From: Anaerolinea sp.
GTDB lineage: Bacteria; Chloroflexota; Anaerolineae; Anaerolineales; Anaerolineaceae
Reading direction: 5' to 3'
DNA: 64,000 bases
NCBI GenBank assembly: GCA_029975055.1
Contig: JARKPU010000013.1
Span: 62,001 to 126,000, forward strand
Shown here: in pieces, positions 1 to 10,900 of the stretch
Numbering within the stretch: position 1 is the first letter of the stretch
Layout of the letters: every line of letters begins with the position of its first letter
Notes under the pieces: generated by a model
The model's database searches: none
The model's input: the letters and a program-made list of their open reading frames with translations, nothing else
What the model was told of the DNA's origin: nothing
Program-made: the position numbers and the translations under genes

Positions 1-125
1 GATTCAAAATCCCGAACAAGTTCGTCTTCGGTTACGGCCTGGATATCGATAATTACTACCGCAACCTGCCATTTGTGGGGACGGTGGACCTGGAAAAGTA
101 CCAGGCGCTGCAGGCGAAAAGCTAA
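1..125 (+). CDS. hpt: Purine phosphoribosyltransferase, C-terminal end (partial)
   Basis: The first 125 bases read in frame as the last 40 residues of a protein and end in TAA at 123-125. The tail FVFGYGLDIDNYYRNLPFVG resembles the C-terminus of hypoxanthine phosphoribosyltransferases, where a V(G)YGLD...YRNLP segment closes the active site. These enzymes salvage hypoxanthine or guanine to IMP or GMP using PRPP in the cytoplasm. The 5' part lies outside the window, so the PRPP loop cannot be checked and other members of the family are possible. Confidence 0.72.
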   Translation, partial: FKIPNKFVFGYGLDIDNYYRNLPFVGTVDLEKYQALQAKS

Positions 126-134
126 GCAGAAAGG

Positions 135-155
135 CGGCGGGGGAACCCGCCGTTT
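135..155 (+). terminator. Terminator-like hairpin after hpt
   Basis: CGGCGGG (135-141) and CCCGCCG (146-152) pair perfectly around a GGAA loop and are followed by only TTT. The next gene starts 13 bases later. It may be a weak terminator or an intercistronic hairpin. Confidence 0.4.
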
Positions 156-167
156 CGATCTACGCCA

Positions 168-1655
168 ATGACAATCGACGATATCCTGCCTACCATCCTT
201 CGGCTGGCCCCTGCGGACCGGCCGGTTTACCTGGTCGGCGGCGCAGTGCGCGACCGCCTGCTCAAGCGGGAAAGCCACGACCTCGATTTCGTGATGGCAG
301 GCGAGACAGCCTCGCTCGCGCGGCGAGTGGCAGATGCCCTCGGCGGGGCCTTTTTCATCCTCGACGGCGAACGCGACACCTCGCGGGTGGTGCTTAGCCG
401 CGCCGGCGAAGGGCAATTCCTGCTCGATTTTGCCTCACTGCGCGGAAAAGACCTGGAAAGCGACCTGCGCGGGCGAGATTTCACCATCAACGCGATGGCA
501 ACCCGGCTCGGAGACGACCACGAACTGATCGACCCGTGCGGTGGGGTCGCCGACCTGCGTGAAAAGAAAATCCGCGCCTGCGGGCCAACCAGCCTGCTGG
601 ATGACCCCGTGCGCACGCTGCGAGCGGTGCGGCTGGCGGTGACGCTTGGTTACCGCATCGAACGCGATACTCTCCGCCAGCTGCGCAGCGCGGTGGCCGA
701 ATTGCCGCGCATCTCGGCCGAGCGGCAGCGCGATGAGCTTGTGCGCATCCTCGAGGGCAGCCGCACTTCGGTGGCGATGCGCCTGCTCGAGCACGCAGGG
801 GCGCTGCCGGTCTTGCTGCCGGAGGTGGTTCCGCTGCAAGGGTTGATTCAACCGCTCCCGCACCATCTGGATGGCTGGGAGCACACCCTTGAGATGATCG
901 ACCACGTTGAGAGCCTGCTGGGTGTGCTGGCGGAGGATTACCATGAGGAGAGCGCATCGGGGTTGACGCTGGGCACCGCAGTGCTCTGGCTTGGGCGCTA
1001 CCGCGAGCAGTTCAAACATCACCTGGCAGAACCGCTGCCCAACGACCGCAGCGTTTTGGGGCTGCTCAAGCTTTGCGCGCTGTACCACGACACGGGCAAA
1101 GCCGTCACCGGCGCGGTGGGGCCGGATGGAAAGCTGCATTTCCTCGGCCACGAGGAGGTGAGCACGCGGATGATCGCCAGGCGGATGCAGGCGCTGGCGT
1201 TTTCGCGGCAGGAGATCGAGCGCGCCGGCCGGGTGGTGGGCGGGCACATGCGCGTCCATGCCTTGACGGATGTGCCGGGGCAGATCACCCAGCGCAGTAT
1301 GTACCGGTTCTTTCGCGACCTGGGCGATGCCGGGATCGATGTGTGCATCCTTTCTCTTGCCGATGTCTGGGCTACCTATAGCTTCACGCTGCCGCAAGAG
1401 CGCTGGCTGGCCGAATTGCAGACCTGCCGGGCGCTCCTCGAAGCGCGCTGGGAGAAGATGAATGCCATCGTCAGGCCGCAGCGACTCCTCAGCGGTGACG
1501 ACCTGATGCGCGAGCTGGGCCTACCGCCCGGAAAACTGGTGGGCGACTTGCTCGAATTGATCCGTGAGGCTCAGGCGGCAGGTGAAGTGACCTCCACGGA
1601 AGAGGCTTTATCGTTAGCGGCTGATTGGTTGCATAGAATGAAAGGAGATCATTAA
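168..1655 (+). CDS. cca: CCA-adding-type tRNA nucleotidyltransferase with HD domain
   Basis: A 495-residue class II polynucleotide nucleotidyltransferase. The N-terminal head has the GGAVRD motif (residues 24-29) and the metal-binding pair D38/D40 in HDLDF, followed by RDFTINAMA. A C-terminal HD domain follows, with HLDGWEHT and a CALYHDTGK motif. Such enzymes add CCA, or only A, to tRNA 3' ends, or act as poly(A) polymerase; the subtype cannot be settled by eye. All three tRNA genes in this window lack an encoded CCA, so a CCA-adding activity is needed. The stop overlaps the next start (TAATG), so it is translationally coupled to the hydrolase. Confidence 0.88.
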   Translation: MTIDDILPTILRLAPADRPVYLVGGAVRDRLLKRESHDLDFVMAGETASLARRVADALGGAFFILDGERDTSRVVLSRAGEGQFLLDFASLRGKDLESDLRGRDFTINAMATRLGDDHELIDPCGGVADLREKKIRACGPTSLLDDPVRTLRAVRLAVTLGYRIERDTLRQLRSAVAELPRISAERQRDELVRILEGSRTSVAMRLLEHAGALPVLLPEVVPLQGLIQPLPHHLDGWEHTLEMIDHVESLLGVLAEDYHEESASGLTLGTAVLWLGRYREQFKHHLAEPLPNDRSVLGLLKLCALYHDTGKAVTGAVGPDGKLHFLGHEEVSTRMIARRMQALAFSRQEIERAGRVVGGHMRVHALTDVPGQITQRSMYRFFRDLGDAGIDVCILSLADVWATYSFTLPQERWLAELQTCRALLEARWEKMNAIVRPQRLLSGDDLMRELGLPPGKLVGDLLELIREAQAAGEVTSTEEALSLAADWLHRMKGDH

Positions 1656-2419
1656 TGGCTCAAGATACCGTAGAACTCGCCTGCGCAGATGTTGGCGCCG
1701 GTAAACCCCTGGTCTTGCTGCACGGCTTCCCGCTGGATCGCAGTATCTGGCGCCACGTCACGGGCCTGCTCCAGGACCACGCGCGGGTGATCCTGCCGGA
1801 TTTGCGCGGCTATGGCCAATCGCCGGTGACGGATGGGGTGTACACCATGCGGCTTCTGGCAGACGACCTGGCCGTACTGCTGGACCGTTTACACCTTGAC
1901 CGCGTGACCCTGGCAGGGCATTCGATGGGCGGCTACGTGGCCCTGGCGTTTGCAAAATCCTACCCCGACCGGCTCTCAGGGCTGGCGCTGGTGACCACTC
2001 AGGCCGCCGCCGACCTGCCCGAGCGGGCGGAAGGCCGGTTGAAACTGGCCGCCGAAGTTGAAAAGCGCGGTTCGGTCGCGGTGGTTGAGGCCAGCCTTGC
2101 GCGTTACTCGCCTGACGCCGCCGTGCTGGAAGAAACGCGGCAGGTGATGCTGCGCGCCGACCCGCGAGCCGTGGCCGGGTCGCTGCGCGGGATGGCACAA
2201 CGCCCGGATATGACCGGTTTTCTCCCGGAGGTGAAGGTTCCCTCCCTGGTCGTTGCCGGCGCTGCCGATGAGTTGATCCCGCCGCAGCGCTCGGAGGAAA
2301 TGGCGGGCCTGCTGCCACAGGGTAAACTGGTGATGATTGCCGGCGGGGGGCACATGGTGATGCTCGAATCGCCGCAGGTCACGGCCGAGGCGCTCAAAGA
2401 CCTCATCGAGCGAGTGTAA
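1655..2419 (+). CDS. Alpha/beta-fold hydrolase
   Basis: A 254-residue alpha/beta hydrolase. The nucleophile elbow GHSMGG places Ser90, with likely Asp205 (AADELIP) and His233 (GGGHMV) completing the triad. HGFPLD near residue 23 forms the oxyanion-hole segment. No signal peptide is seen, so it is cytoplasmic. It resembles the esterase, lactonase and C-C hydrolase group, but the substrate cannot be read from sequence. The ATG shares a base with the stop of the nucleotidyltransferase gene, and the AAAGGAG ribosome site lies inside that gene. Confidence 0.88.
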   Translation: MAQDTVELACADVGAGKPLVLLHGFPLDRSIWRHVTGLLQDHARVILPDLRGYGQSPVTDGVYTMRLLADDLAVLLDRLHLDRVTLAGHSMGGYVALAFAKSYPDRLSGLALVTTQAAADLPERAEGRLKLAAEVEKRGSVAVVEASLARYSPDAAVLEETRQVMLRADPRAVAGSLRGMAQRPDMTGFLPEVKVPSLVVAGAADELIPPQRSEEMAGLLPQGKLVMIAGGGHMVMLESPQVTAEALKDLIERV

Positions 2420-2435
2420 GCGTGCTCCCGAATCA

Positions 2436-2466
2436 AAAAGAAGCCCGAGGAAACAGGGCTTCTTTT
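2436..2466. terminator. Bidirectional terminator
   Basis: AAAAGAAGCCC (2436-2446) and GGGCTTCTTTT (2456-2466) form a perfect 11-bp stem with A-rich and T-rich edges. It lies between two convergent genes and can stop transcription from both sides. Confidence 0.85.
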
Positions 2467-2479
2467 ATTCTGTGAAAGA

Positions 2480-2776
2480 TCAAGGGAAAATTTCTTCGAG
2501 GGTGGGCTGGTAGAAGCAGCGGCAGCCCTGCGGGTGCGAGCAGCCTTCCACGGGAAGGGTGGGAGCCTGGTCCTTGGGGTAGGTGCCCTGAACGGCCAGG
2601 CAGGCGGGGCAGGCGCCCTCGGCAGAGGCGACGTGAACACCATTGACGCGGGCGTTTTGTTTGAATGATGCCAGCGCCACCGCCGTGGTGGAAAGTTCAC
2701 GCAGGTCGGCCTGGCAGCCGGGGCAAATTGTGATGTCATCGGGGGCCTGGGTGTGGCAGCGCGAGCAGGTTTGCAT
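2480..2776 (-). CDS. Small zinc-ribbon protein
   Basis: A 98-residue protein starting at the ATG preceded by AAAGAGG. An N-terminal CSRC...CPGC pair forms a classic zinc ribbon. After a short linker a second cysteine set follows, CPAC near residue 60 and a C-terminal GCSHPQGCRCFY segment, suggesting a second metal site. There is no catalytic motif or membrane segment. Function unknown; proteins of this shape often bind nucleic acid or a protein partner. It stands alone between a terminator and the receiver-domain gene. Confidence 0.75.
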   Translation of the reverse strand: MQTCSRCHTQAPDDITICPGCQADLRELSTTAVALASFKQNARVNGVHVASAEGACPACLAVQGTYPKDQAPTLPVEGCSHPQGCRCFYQPTLEEIFP

Positions 2777-2831
2777 GGTAGCCTCTTTGAAATTGCTGTA
2801 TAAGGGCAATTTTACTACGAATTAAAGGCGA

Positions 2832-2853
2832 AAGGCGGCCAACCTGCCGCCTT
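2832..2853 (-). terminator. Weak terminator after receiver-domain gene
   Basis: AAGGCGGC (2832-2839) and GCCGCCTT (2846-2853) form a perfect 8-bp stem just past the stop of the receiver gene. The T-tract on the minus strand is short. Confidence 0.5.
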
Positions 2854-2876
2854 CCACTACCGCTAAGAATCCCGCC

Positions 2877-3275
2877 TTAAATCGTCGCTTTGGGCGACGG
2901 GGCAGACTTTTTGAACGCCGCGGGCCGGCGCACCAGCTTGCGCAGCCGCGCGATGAGCGTTCCGCTGGAGATGGGCTTGGTGAGGTAATCGTCTGCGCCG
3001 TTATCGAGCGCGCGCGCCACCATGCCGGGGGTATCGAACGCGGAGAGGATGAGCAAAGGCACGTTGCTGAATTCGCGGATTGCGCGGCAGACCTTCCAGC
3101 CTTCGGCTTCGGGGAGCATCAAGTCGAGTATAACGACATCTGGGTTTTCATCTTTGAGCAATTGAAGCCCTTGCTGCGCCGTGTTCGCCGTGAGCACTTC
3201 CGAACTGGCGGGCGTCAGCAGGATGGTTAGCAAGTCTGTCATCCCAATGTCATCATCTATGACCAATACTCGCAT
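2877..3275 (-). CDS. Stand-alone response-regulator receiver domain
   Basis: About 132 residues making one CheY-like receiver domain and a short basic tail. The acidic triad (IDDD), the phospho-acceptor Asp51 in VVILDLMLP and the conserved Lys in DDYLTKP are all present. There is no DNA-binding or enzymatic output domain and no histidine kinase nearby, so it probably acts by protein contact or in a phosphorelay. I chose the ATG at 3275 because CAGGAA precedes it at good spacing; an ATG at 3293 would add six residues and lacks such a site. The partner cannot be inferred from the neighbours. Confidence 0.88.
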   Translation of the reverse strand: MRVLVIDDDIGMTDLLTILLTPASSEVLTANTAQQGLQLLKDENPDVVILDLMLPEAEGWKVCRAIREFSNVPLLILSAFDTPGMVARALDNGADDYLTKPISSGTLIARLRKLVRRPAAFKKSAPSPKATI

Positions 3276-3343
3276 GCGGGGTTTCCTGTCCATGGATTTG
3301 ATACCCCTATTATCAGCTAATCATGGGGCATTTTACCTTTCAA

Positions 3344-3391
3344 ACGGTTTACAGTAAGCAAACCGTCGCGGATTGGTAATTTCTCTATAAT
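3344..3391 (+). promoter_or_regulatory. Probable ppdK promoter with inverted repeat at -35
   Basis: TATAAT lies at 3386-3391. No consensus -35 is seen at 17 bp; that position overlaps the end of a perfect inverted repeat, ACGGTTT (3344-3350) and AAACCGT (3360-3366). This could be an activator or repressor site. The implied leader to the ppdK start is about 128 bases. Confidence 0.4.
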
Positions 3392-3525
3392 GCGGCGGGG
3401 CGGCATGGTTCAGGTATAGACAGGCCGGCTTCCCTACTTGGTTATCTCGCTTTGTGGTAGAATTTCGTGGATTTTTGCGAATCATCCCCAGCTTCGGGGT
3501 GGATAATTTTCCTGGAGGAATCCAT

Positions 3526-6228
<2,703 letters not shown>

Positions 6229-6260
6229 AGAAACTGTAAGCCGGTTGTAAGCCGAAAACA

Positions 6261-6301
6261 GGGTCCGGAGGAGCGCCGCAAGGCTAATCTCCGGGCCCTT
6301 T
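6261..6301 (+). terminator. ppdK terminator
   Basis: GGGTCCGGAG (6261-6270) pairs with CTCCGGGCCC (6289-6298), with one G-T pair, followed by TTT. Confidence 0.7.
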
Positions 6302-6347
6302 GACATATAATGGTGGGGAACACCTTCTGATCCAAAAGAGGACGCGC

Positions 6348-7922
6348 ATGGCCGAAAGCAACCAGATCCCGGTTGAACCGAAACGCATTTTCGGTTTCTT
6401 TTCCACGCTGGCTTTCAGCGTAGGGGGGATAGGCCTGGCCTATTCCAGCCTGGTGCCGCTTTCGGCGTTGATCGGTTATTGGCCTTCCAACCGTTTGGTG
6501 GGCATTCTAACGGTCGGCGCGCTGCTGGCCTTTGCCCTTTCCTATGTTTATTCGGCCATTGGCGCAGCCGCCCCATACGCAGGGGCCGATTATGTGCTGG
6601 CCAGCCGGGTGCTTGGCGGAGGGTTGGCCTTTGTCGCAAGCTGGACGTTCGTTGTCTTTGGCGGGCTGCTGGCAGGCTGGCTGATCGTCACACTGCTGCG
6701 CGAGTTGATCCCGTTCGGTTTGCAGATGCTGGCGATTCTGGGCAATATCTCCGGCATTTCGAACACCGCCGAAACCCTGGCGACCCCGGCCGCGCAAGCC
6801 ACGCTGGGGACGGCGCTGGCTTTGCTGTTCTTCCTGCTCTCGCTCATTCCGCCGCGCATCACCGCCTGGCTGCTGAGGTTTGGGTTAATCCTCAGCCTGG
6901 CGGGCTGGACCGTGCTGCTCTTCCAGCTAGCCACGCCCATCCAGCCGTTCCCCGCGGCCTGGGACCAATTCATGGGCGCAAACCATTACAACGAGCAGCT
7001 CAACCTGGCGCGCTCGTTGAATATGGCGGTCACGCAGAACACGGCCCCTGTTTCGGCAGCCGGGCTGCTGGCGGCGCTGTGGGTGTTCTTTGGCGGTGCT
7101 GCGCCGGTGGCTTTTGCCGGACAGGTGAAGTCGCCCGGGCGGAACCTGATCCTTTCCAGCCTGGTGAGCCTGCTGCTTTCGTGGGCGCTCATCTGCGCGG
7201 GGGTGATCTTGCTGCAACGGCTGGTTCCGGCGCGCTGGCTGGCTGCAGAAAGCTTCCTCTACCTGAACCCCGCTTACAGCGGCCTGGCGATGCCCTGGCT
7301 GCCTTTCTATGCGGGCGTTCTTCACCCCGTCTGGGCGTTGAGCCTCTTTGTGCTGATCGTCCTTCTTTTTGGGATGGTGAATTTCATCCAGGTGATCTAC
7401 TATGCCTGCAGCCGGACGGTGCTGGCCTGGGCAAAGGATAACCTGATCCCCGGCATATTCAAGTACGAGCATCCACTTATGAAGACGCCGGTGGTGAGCC
7501 TGTTCGTGGTGGGCGTTCTGGCCCAACTGGGGGTGATGGATTCGAGCCTGGGCGGGCGGTTGGGTGACCGGGGAACGTTCGTTTTTGTTTCTGCCATCTG
7601 CACCGTTGTGCCGGTGCTGGCGATCGTCGTCTTCCCGGCCATCCGGCGCGAGTGGTTCAAACGCTCGAGCCTGTTTTCGCGCGCAGGGATCGGCCCGCTT
7701 CCATTCGCCAGCCTGGTTGGGGTCTTTGTGCTGATCTTCCTGGGGGTGGTCTTCTTGAGCGGGTGGGTGGCGCCGATTCTGGCCGGGGCGCGCATCCAGG
7801 CATTGCTCGCGCTCGTGCTCGTGGCCGGGGTGGGATGGTTGTGGTATGCTCTGCGCAAGCGCTATTTGAAACAGCAAGGTGAAAATATCGCCGACGTGTT
7901 CAGGGCATTCCCGCAAGAGTAA
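6348..7922 (+). CDS. APC-superfamily amino acid permease
   Basis: A 524-residue integral membrane protein with about 12 hydrophobic segments and short loops. The first segment has the unwound FSVGGIGLAYSSLVPLSAL pattern typical of APC-family transporters, which co-transport amino acids or related organic cations with protons or sodium. The start at 6348 follows AAGAGG; an upstream in-frame ATG at 6300 has no such site. The substrate cannot be predicted. Its terminator is at 7948-7980. Confidence 0.85.
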   Translation: MAESNQIPVEPKRIFGFFSTLAFSVGGIGLAYSSLVPLSALIGYWPSNRLVGILTVGALLAFALSYVYSAIGAAAPYAGADYVLASRVLGGGLAFVASWTFVVFGGLLAGWLIVTLLRELIPFGLQMLAILGNISGISNTAETLATPAAQATLGTALALLFFLLSLIPPRITAWLLRFGLILSLAGWTVLLFQLATPIQPFPAAWDQFMGANHYNEQLNLARSLNMAVTQNTAPVSAAGLLAALWVFFGGAAPVAFAGQVKSPGRNLILSSLVSLLLSWALICAGVILLQRLVPARWLAAESFLYLNPAYSGLAMPWLPFYAGVLHPVWALSLFVLIVLLFGMVNFIQVIYYACSRTVLAWAKDNLIPGIFKYEHPLMKTPVVSLFVVGVLAQLGVMDSSLGGRLGDRGTFVFVSAICTVVPVLAIVVFPAIRREWFKRSSLFSRAGIGPLPFASLVGVFVLIFLGVVFLSGWVAPILAGARIQALLALVLVAGVGWLWYALRKRYLKQQGENIADVFRAFPQE

Positions 7923-7947
7923 GACGCGAAGACCGGCTGCTGCGCGG

Positions 7948-7980
7948 GCGGCGTGGAAAATCCACGCTGCCTGTTTTTTC
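7948..7980 (+). terminator. Terminator after APC permease
   Basis: GGCGGCGTGG (7948-7957) pairs with CCACGCTGCC (7963-7972) with one wobble, followed by TG and six T. Confidence 0.85.
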
Positions 7981-8005
7981 CCTCCATAAGTTCACGCCGC
8001 TCGTT

Positions 8006-8011
8006 TATAAT
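8006..8011 (+). promoter_or_regulatory. Promoter -10 for a leaderless gene
   Basis: TATAAT ends seven bases before the ATG at 8019, so transcription should start at or next to the start codon. No ribosome-binding sequence fits between. The -35 is not recognisable. Confidence 0.55.
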
Positions 8012-8018
8012 ACCTCGC

Positions 8019-8813
8019 ATGAATAATCGCCTCAAAGACATCATTTTTGGCATTCTATTCGGAGCATGGCTGGGGCTGGTGTATTCGTACGTCACCATGG
8101 CGTTCAACTGGCTCTTAATGCCCGGCATTCCGCTTTCGGTTCCAAATGGCGGCTCGCTGGCGGGGTATCTTTCGTTTTATGCCCTGGTGGGCGCGGGGAT
8201 GGGCTTCATTGTCTCGCTACCGGCTTCTCCGTGGCTTGGAATCGGGCTCAGCGGGCTGGTTGCATCGTTTGCCATCTCCATTTCCACCCTGTTTGGCAGC
8301 GAATTCTCGGCCGAGACGGTCTTCCGTGCCGGTTTTGCCTTTATCTACACCTTCCTGCCGATGGCCGTCATCCTCATGCCGATCGGCTGGTTGATCCGCG
8401 CTGGCGTGAACGCTCAGCACCCCGACCCAGACCGTCCTGAACTCTGGGCGCGGCGCTACCTGATCCCCGCGGTGATTATGCTCGTGGTGGTCGCGGTCGG
8501 CAGCCTGTCGATCCATGACTCAGACGAACGGTACGGCTTCCGCGTGGTTAACAACCTGATCCTCGAAGCGAAGCAGGCGAGCGACCCAAGCCAACTCCCC
8601 GTGCCGCTGCAAAGCGTCCAGGGCTACCTGGAAGGCGCCAAAGGGCCGTACGGCTTGAGCGTGAGCACCGACCTGGAAAACTTCATGGGCCCGCAGCCGG
8701 TGGGCGATCAACTGGAGGTGTTCCTGGTGGTGGTGGAGTTCGACACCGGCCTGCGCTTTGCCTGTGTCTTCCAGGGGCATGAAACGGTTGTGCCGGCCTG
8801 CACGAACTTTTGA
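8019..8813 (+). CDS. Membrane protein of unknown function
   Basis: 264 residues. Four or five hydrophobic segments fill roughly residues 1-135, then one more near residue 150, followed by a soluble C-terminal region of about 100 residues. I recognise no enzymatic motif. The ATG lies seven bases after a TATAAT, so the message is probably leaderless; the frame opens further upstream, but starts there would lie in or before the terminator region. The stop codon overlaps the -35 box of the downstream pyruvate dehydrogenase promoter, so the two units are transcribed separately. Function unknown. Confidence 0.75.
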   Translation: MNNRLKDIIFGILFGAWLGLVYSYVTMAFNWLLMPGIPLSVPNGGSLAGYLSFYALVGAGMGFIVSLPASPWLGIGLSGLVASFAISISTLFGSEFSAETVFRAGFAFIYTFLPMAVILMPIGWLIRAGVNAQHPDPDRPELWARRYLIPAVIMLVVVAVGSLSIHDSDERYGFRVVNNLILEAKQASDPSQLPVPLQSVQGYLEGAKGPYGLSVSTDLENFMGPQPVGDQLEVFLVVVEFDTGLRFACVFQGHETVVPACTNF

Positions 8814-8837
8814 CAGGCGCCGCGCATCTGATATAAT
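8810..8837 (+). promoter_or_regulatory. Promoter of the pyruvate dehydrogenase operon
   Basis: TTGACA (8810-8815), a 16-bp spacer and TATAAT (8832-8837) preceded by TGA make a near-consensus extended -10 promoter. The -35 overlaps the stop codon of the preceding gene. The leader to pdhA is about 108 bases. Confidence 0.85.
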
Positions 8838-8847
8838 TCCGATAGAA

Positions 8848-8896
8848 CCATTCTAAATAATCCGGCCGTTATGCGGTGAATCCAGAATGGATTATT
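8848..8896 (+). promoter_or_regulatory. Leader of pdhA with two competing stems
   Basis: Within the 108-base leader, CCATTCT (8848-8854) can pair with AGAATGG (8884-8890), and AATAATCC (8856-8863) can pair with GGATTATT (8889-8896). The two pairings share bases 8889-8890 and cross, so only one can form at a time. No known riboswitch class is recognised. Confidence 0.35.
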
Positions 8897-8951
8897 ATTT
8901 GAATCGAAGCCTCACCCGGCTTTTACGAACTGCTCTCATCGGGAGGATCGC

Positions 8952-9911
8952 ATGGAAAAAACGGAGCATCTAAAGCTCTACCACGAGATGGTGGTCATCC
9001 GCAGAATGGAAGAAAAATCCGCCGAATTGTACCAGCAAGGGAAAATCGGCGGATTCTTGCACTTGTATATCGGGCAGGAGGCCGTTTCGACGGGGCTGAT
9101 CTCGATGCGCAGACCGGAAGACCGTGTCATCACCGCGTACCGCGATCATGGCGTGGCGATCAACTGCGGTCTTTCGGCGCGCGAGGTGGTCGCCGAGTTG
9201 ATGGGCAAGGCAACGGGCTGCTCGAAGGGTAAGGGCGGTTCGATGCACCTGGCGGATGTGAGCAAGAACTTCTGGGGCGGGCATGCCATCGTCGGGGCGC
9301 ATTTGCCCATTGCCACCGGTCTCGCCCTGGGCGATGCGTACCGCGGAAATAAGGCCGTCACCATTTGCATGTTTGGAGATGGCGCGACGAACATCGGCTA
9401 CTTCCATGAGGCACTGAACATGTCGGCGGTCTGGAAGCTGCCCGTCCTGTGGGTGTGCGAGAACAACCAGTATGGCATGGGAACGGCTGTCGACCGGGCT
9501 TCGGCGGTTTCGGAGATCGCCCAGAAAGCCTCTGGGTATGGCATGCCAGCGATGCGCGTGGACGGCATGGACTTGATGGCGGTGCGCAAGGTGGCCGGCG
9601 AGATGATCGAGCAGATCCGCGCCGGCGGCGGGCCGATGCTGCTGGAAATTCTCACTTACCGGTTCCGCGGGCATTCGATGGGCGATCCCGAGCGCTACCG
9701 CAAGCCGGAAGAAGTGCATCACTGGCAGGAAAACGACCCCATCGGCATCTACCGCAAATATCTGATCGACCAGAAGATCGCCAGCCAGGCGGAGCTTGAC
9801 CAGCTGGACGACGATGCCCAGGCGGTGGTGGATGACGCGGTTGCCTTCGCGGAAGCCAGCCCTGAACCGGCGCCCGAAGATCTGTACAAGAATATCTACG
9901 TCGAAGCATAA
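8952..9911 (+). CDS. pdhA: Pyruvate dehydrogenase E1 component, alpha subunit
   Basis: 319 residues. The thiamine-diphosphate motif runs from GDGATNIGYFHEALN to CENNQYGMGT, and the phosphorylation-loop-like YRFRGHSMGDPERYR segment is present. It decarboxylates pyruvate and, with the beta subunit, passes the acetyl group to the lipoyl domain of E2. The start follows GGGAGGATCGC. It leads pdhA-pdhB-pdhC, with a 12-base gap to pdhB. Acetoin dehydrogenase E1 alpha is similar in sequence, so a related 2-oxoacid or acetoin substrate is possible; no acetoin-specific genes are nearby. Confidence 0.9.
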   Translation: MEKTEHLKLYHEMVVIRRMEEKSAELYQQGKIGGFLHLYIGQEAVSTGLISMRRPEDRVITAYRDHGVAINCGLSAREVVAELMGKATGCSKGKGGSMHLADVSKNFWGGHAIVGAHLPIATGLALGDAYRGNKAVTICMFGDGATNIGYFHEALNMSAVWKLPVLWVCENNQYGMGTAVDRASAVSEIAQKASGYGMPAMRVDGMDLMAVRKVAGEMIEQIRAGGGPMLLEILTYRFRGHSMGDPERYRKPEEVHHWQENDPIGIYRKYLIDQKIASQAELDQLDDDAQAVVDDAVAFAEASPEPAPEDLYKNIYVEA

Positions 9912-9922
9912 CGAGGGACTGT

Positions 9923-10900
9923 ATGGCCAGAATCACGATGCGCGAAGCCATTTCTCAGGCCTTGTGGGAGGAAATGGAAAGAGACCCCAGCGTGTTTATC
10001 CTGGGCGAAGAAGTGGGCGTGTGGGGTGGAACCTATGCGGTGACGAAAGGTTTTTATGATCACTTTGGCGGTGAGCGTGTCCGCGACACACCCATCGCCG
10101 AGGCCGCGATCATCGGCGCAGCCATCGGCGCGGCGTTGACGGGGCTGCGCCCGGTGGCCGAATTGATGACCATCAATTTTGCCTTCTCATCGTTCGATCA
10201 CATCGTCAACCAGGCGGCCAAAATGCACTATATGTTCGGCGGGCAAATGGTGCTCCCGCTGGTCATCCGCGCGGTCGGCGGCGGCGGGCGGCAGCTCGGC
10301 GCCACCCATTCGCAGACGCCGGATGCCATCTTTGCGCACTTCCCCGGCCTGACGGTTGTAGCCCCGGGCACGCCGGCAGACGCCAAAGGGCTGCTCAAGG
10401 CGGCCATCCGCAGCCAGGACCCGGTGCTGTTCATCGAGCACGCCACGCTTTACCAGATTCGCGGTGAAGTGCCCGAAGGCGATTACGTGGTGCCGATTGG
10501 AAAGTCCACCGTTCAGCGGCCCGGCCGCGATGTGACCCTGGTGACGTACTCCAAGATGCTCGAAATTTCTACGAAGGCCGCCGAGCAGCTCTCGAAAGAA
10601 GGCATCGAGGTTGAGATTGTCGATCTTCGGACTCTGCGGCCGCTCGACATCGAACCGGTGATCGCCTCGTTCAAAAAGACCAACCGGGCGGTGATCGTCG
10701 AAGAGGGTTGGAAATCTTACGGTGTCGGGTCGGAGATTGCTGCGCGCATCTACGAGGAGGCCTTTGATTACGCCGATGCGCCCGTCAAACGGGTGGCGCA
10801 AAAGGAAGTGCCGCTGCCCTACAACCGCACGCTGGAGCAATCGGCGATTCCCTCCGTGGAGGATGTGATCGCGGCGGTGAAGGAGGTGCTGCATGGCTGA
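9923..10900 (+). CDS. pdhB: Pyruvate dehydrogenase E1 component, beta subunit
   Basis: 325 residues with the transketolase-like pyrimidine-binding fold and C-terminal domain of E1 beta. Typical segments are LGEEVGVWGGTYAVTKG, AIIGAAIGAALTGLRPVAE and EIVDLRTLRPLD. It forms an alpha2beta2 heterotetramer with PdhA and contributes the glutamate that activates thiamine diphosphate. Its last eight bases overlap the start of the E2 gene, indicating coupled translation. Confidence 0.92.
   Translation: MARITMREAISQALWEEMERDPSVFILGEEVGVWGGTYAVTKGFYDHFGGERVRDTPIAEAAIIGAAIGAALTGLRPVAELMTINFAFSSFDHIVNQAAKMHYMFGGQMVLPLVIRAVGGGGRQLGATHSQTPDAIFAHFPGLTVVAPGTPADAKGLLKAAIRSQDPVLFIEHATLYQIRGEVPEGDYVVPIGKSTVQRPGRDVTLVTYSKMLEISTKAAEQLSKEGIEVEIVDLRTLRPLDIEPVIASFKKTNRAVIVEEGWKSYGVGSEIAARIYEEAFDYADAPVKRVAQKEVPLPYNRTLEQSAIPSVEDVIAAVKEVLHG

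Noticed and set aside
6300..6311. TTGACATATAAT as a promoter
   Set aside because: The two hexamers are directly adjacent with no spacer, so they cannot be used together. TATAAT alone may still be used for the permease gene, but no -35 fits.
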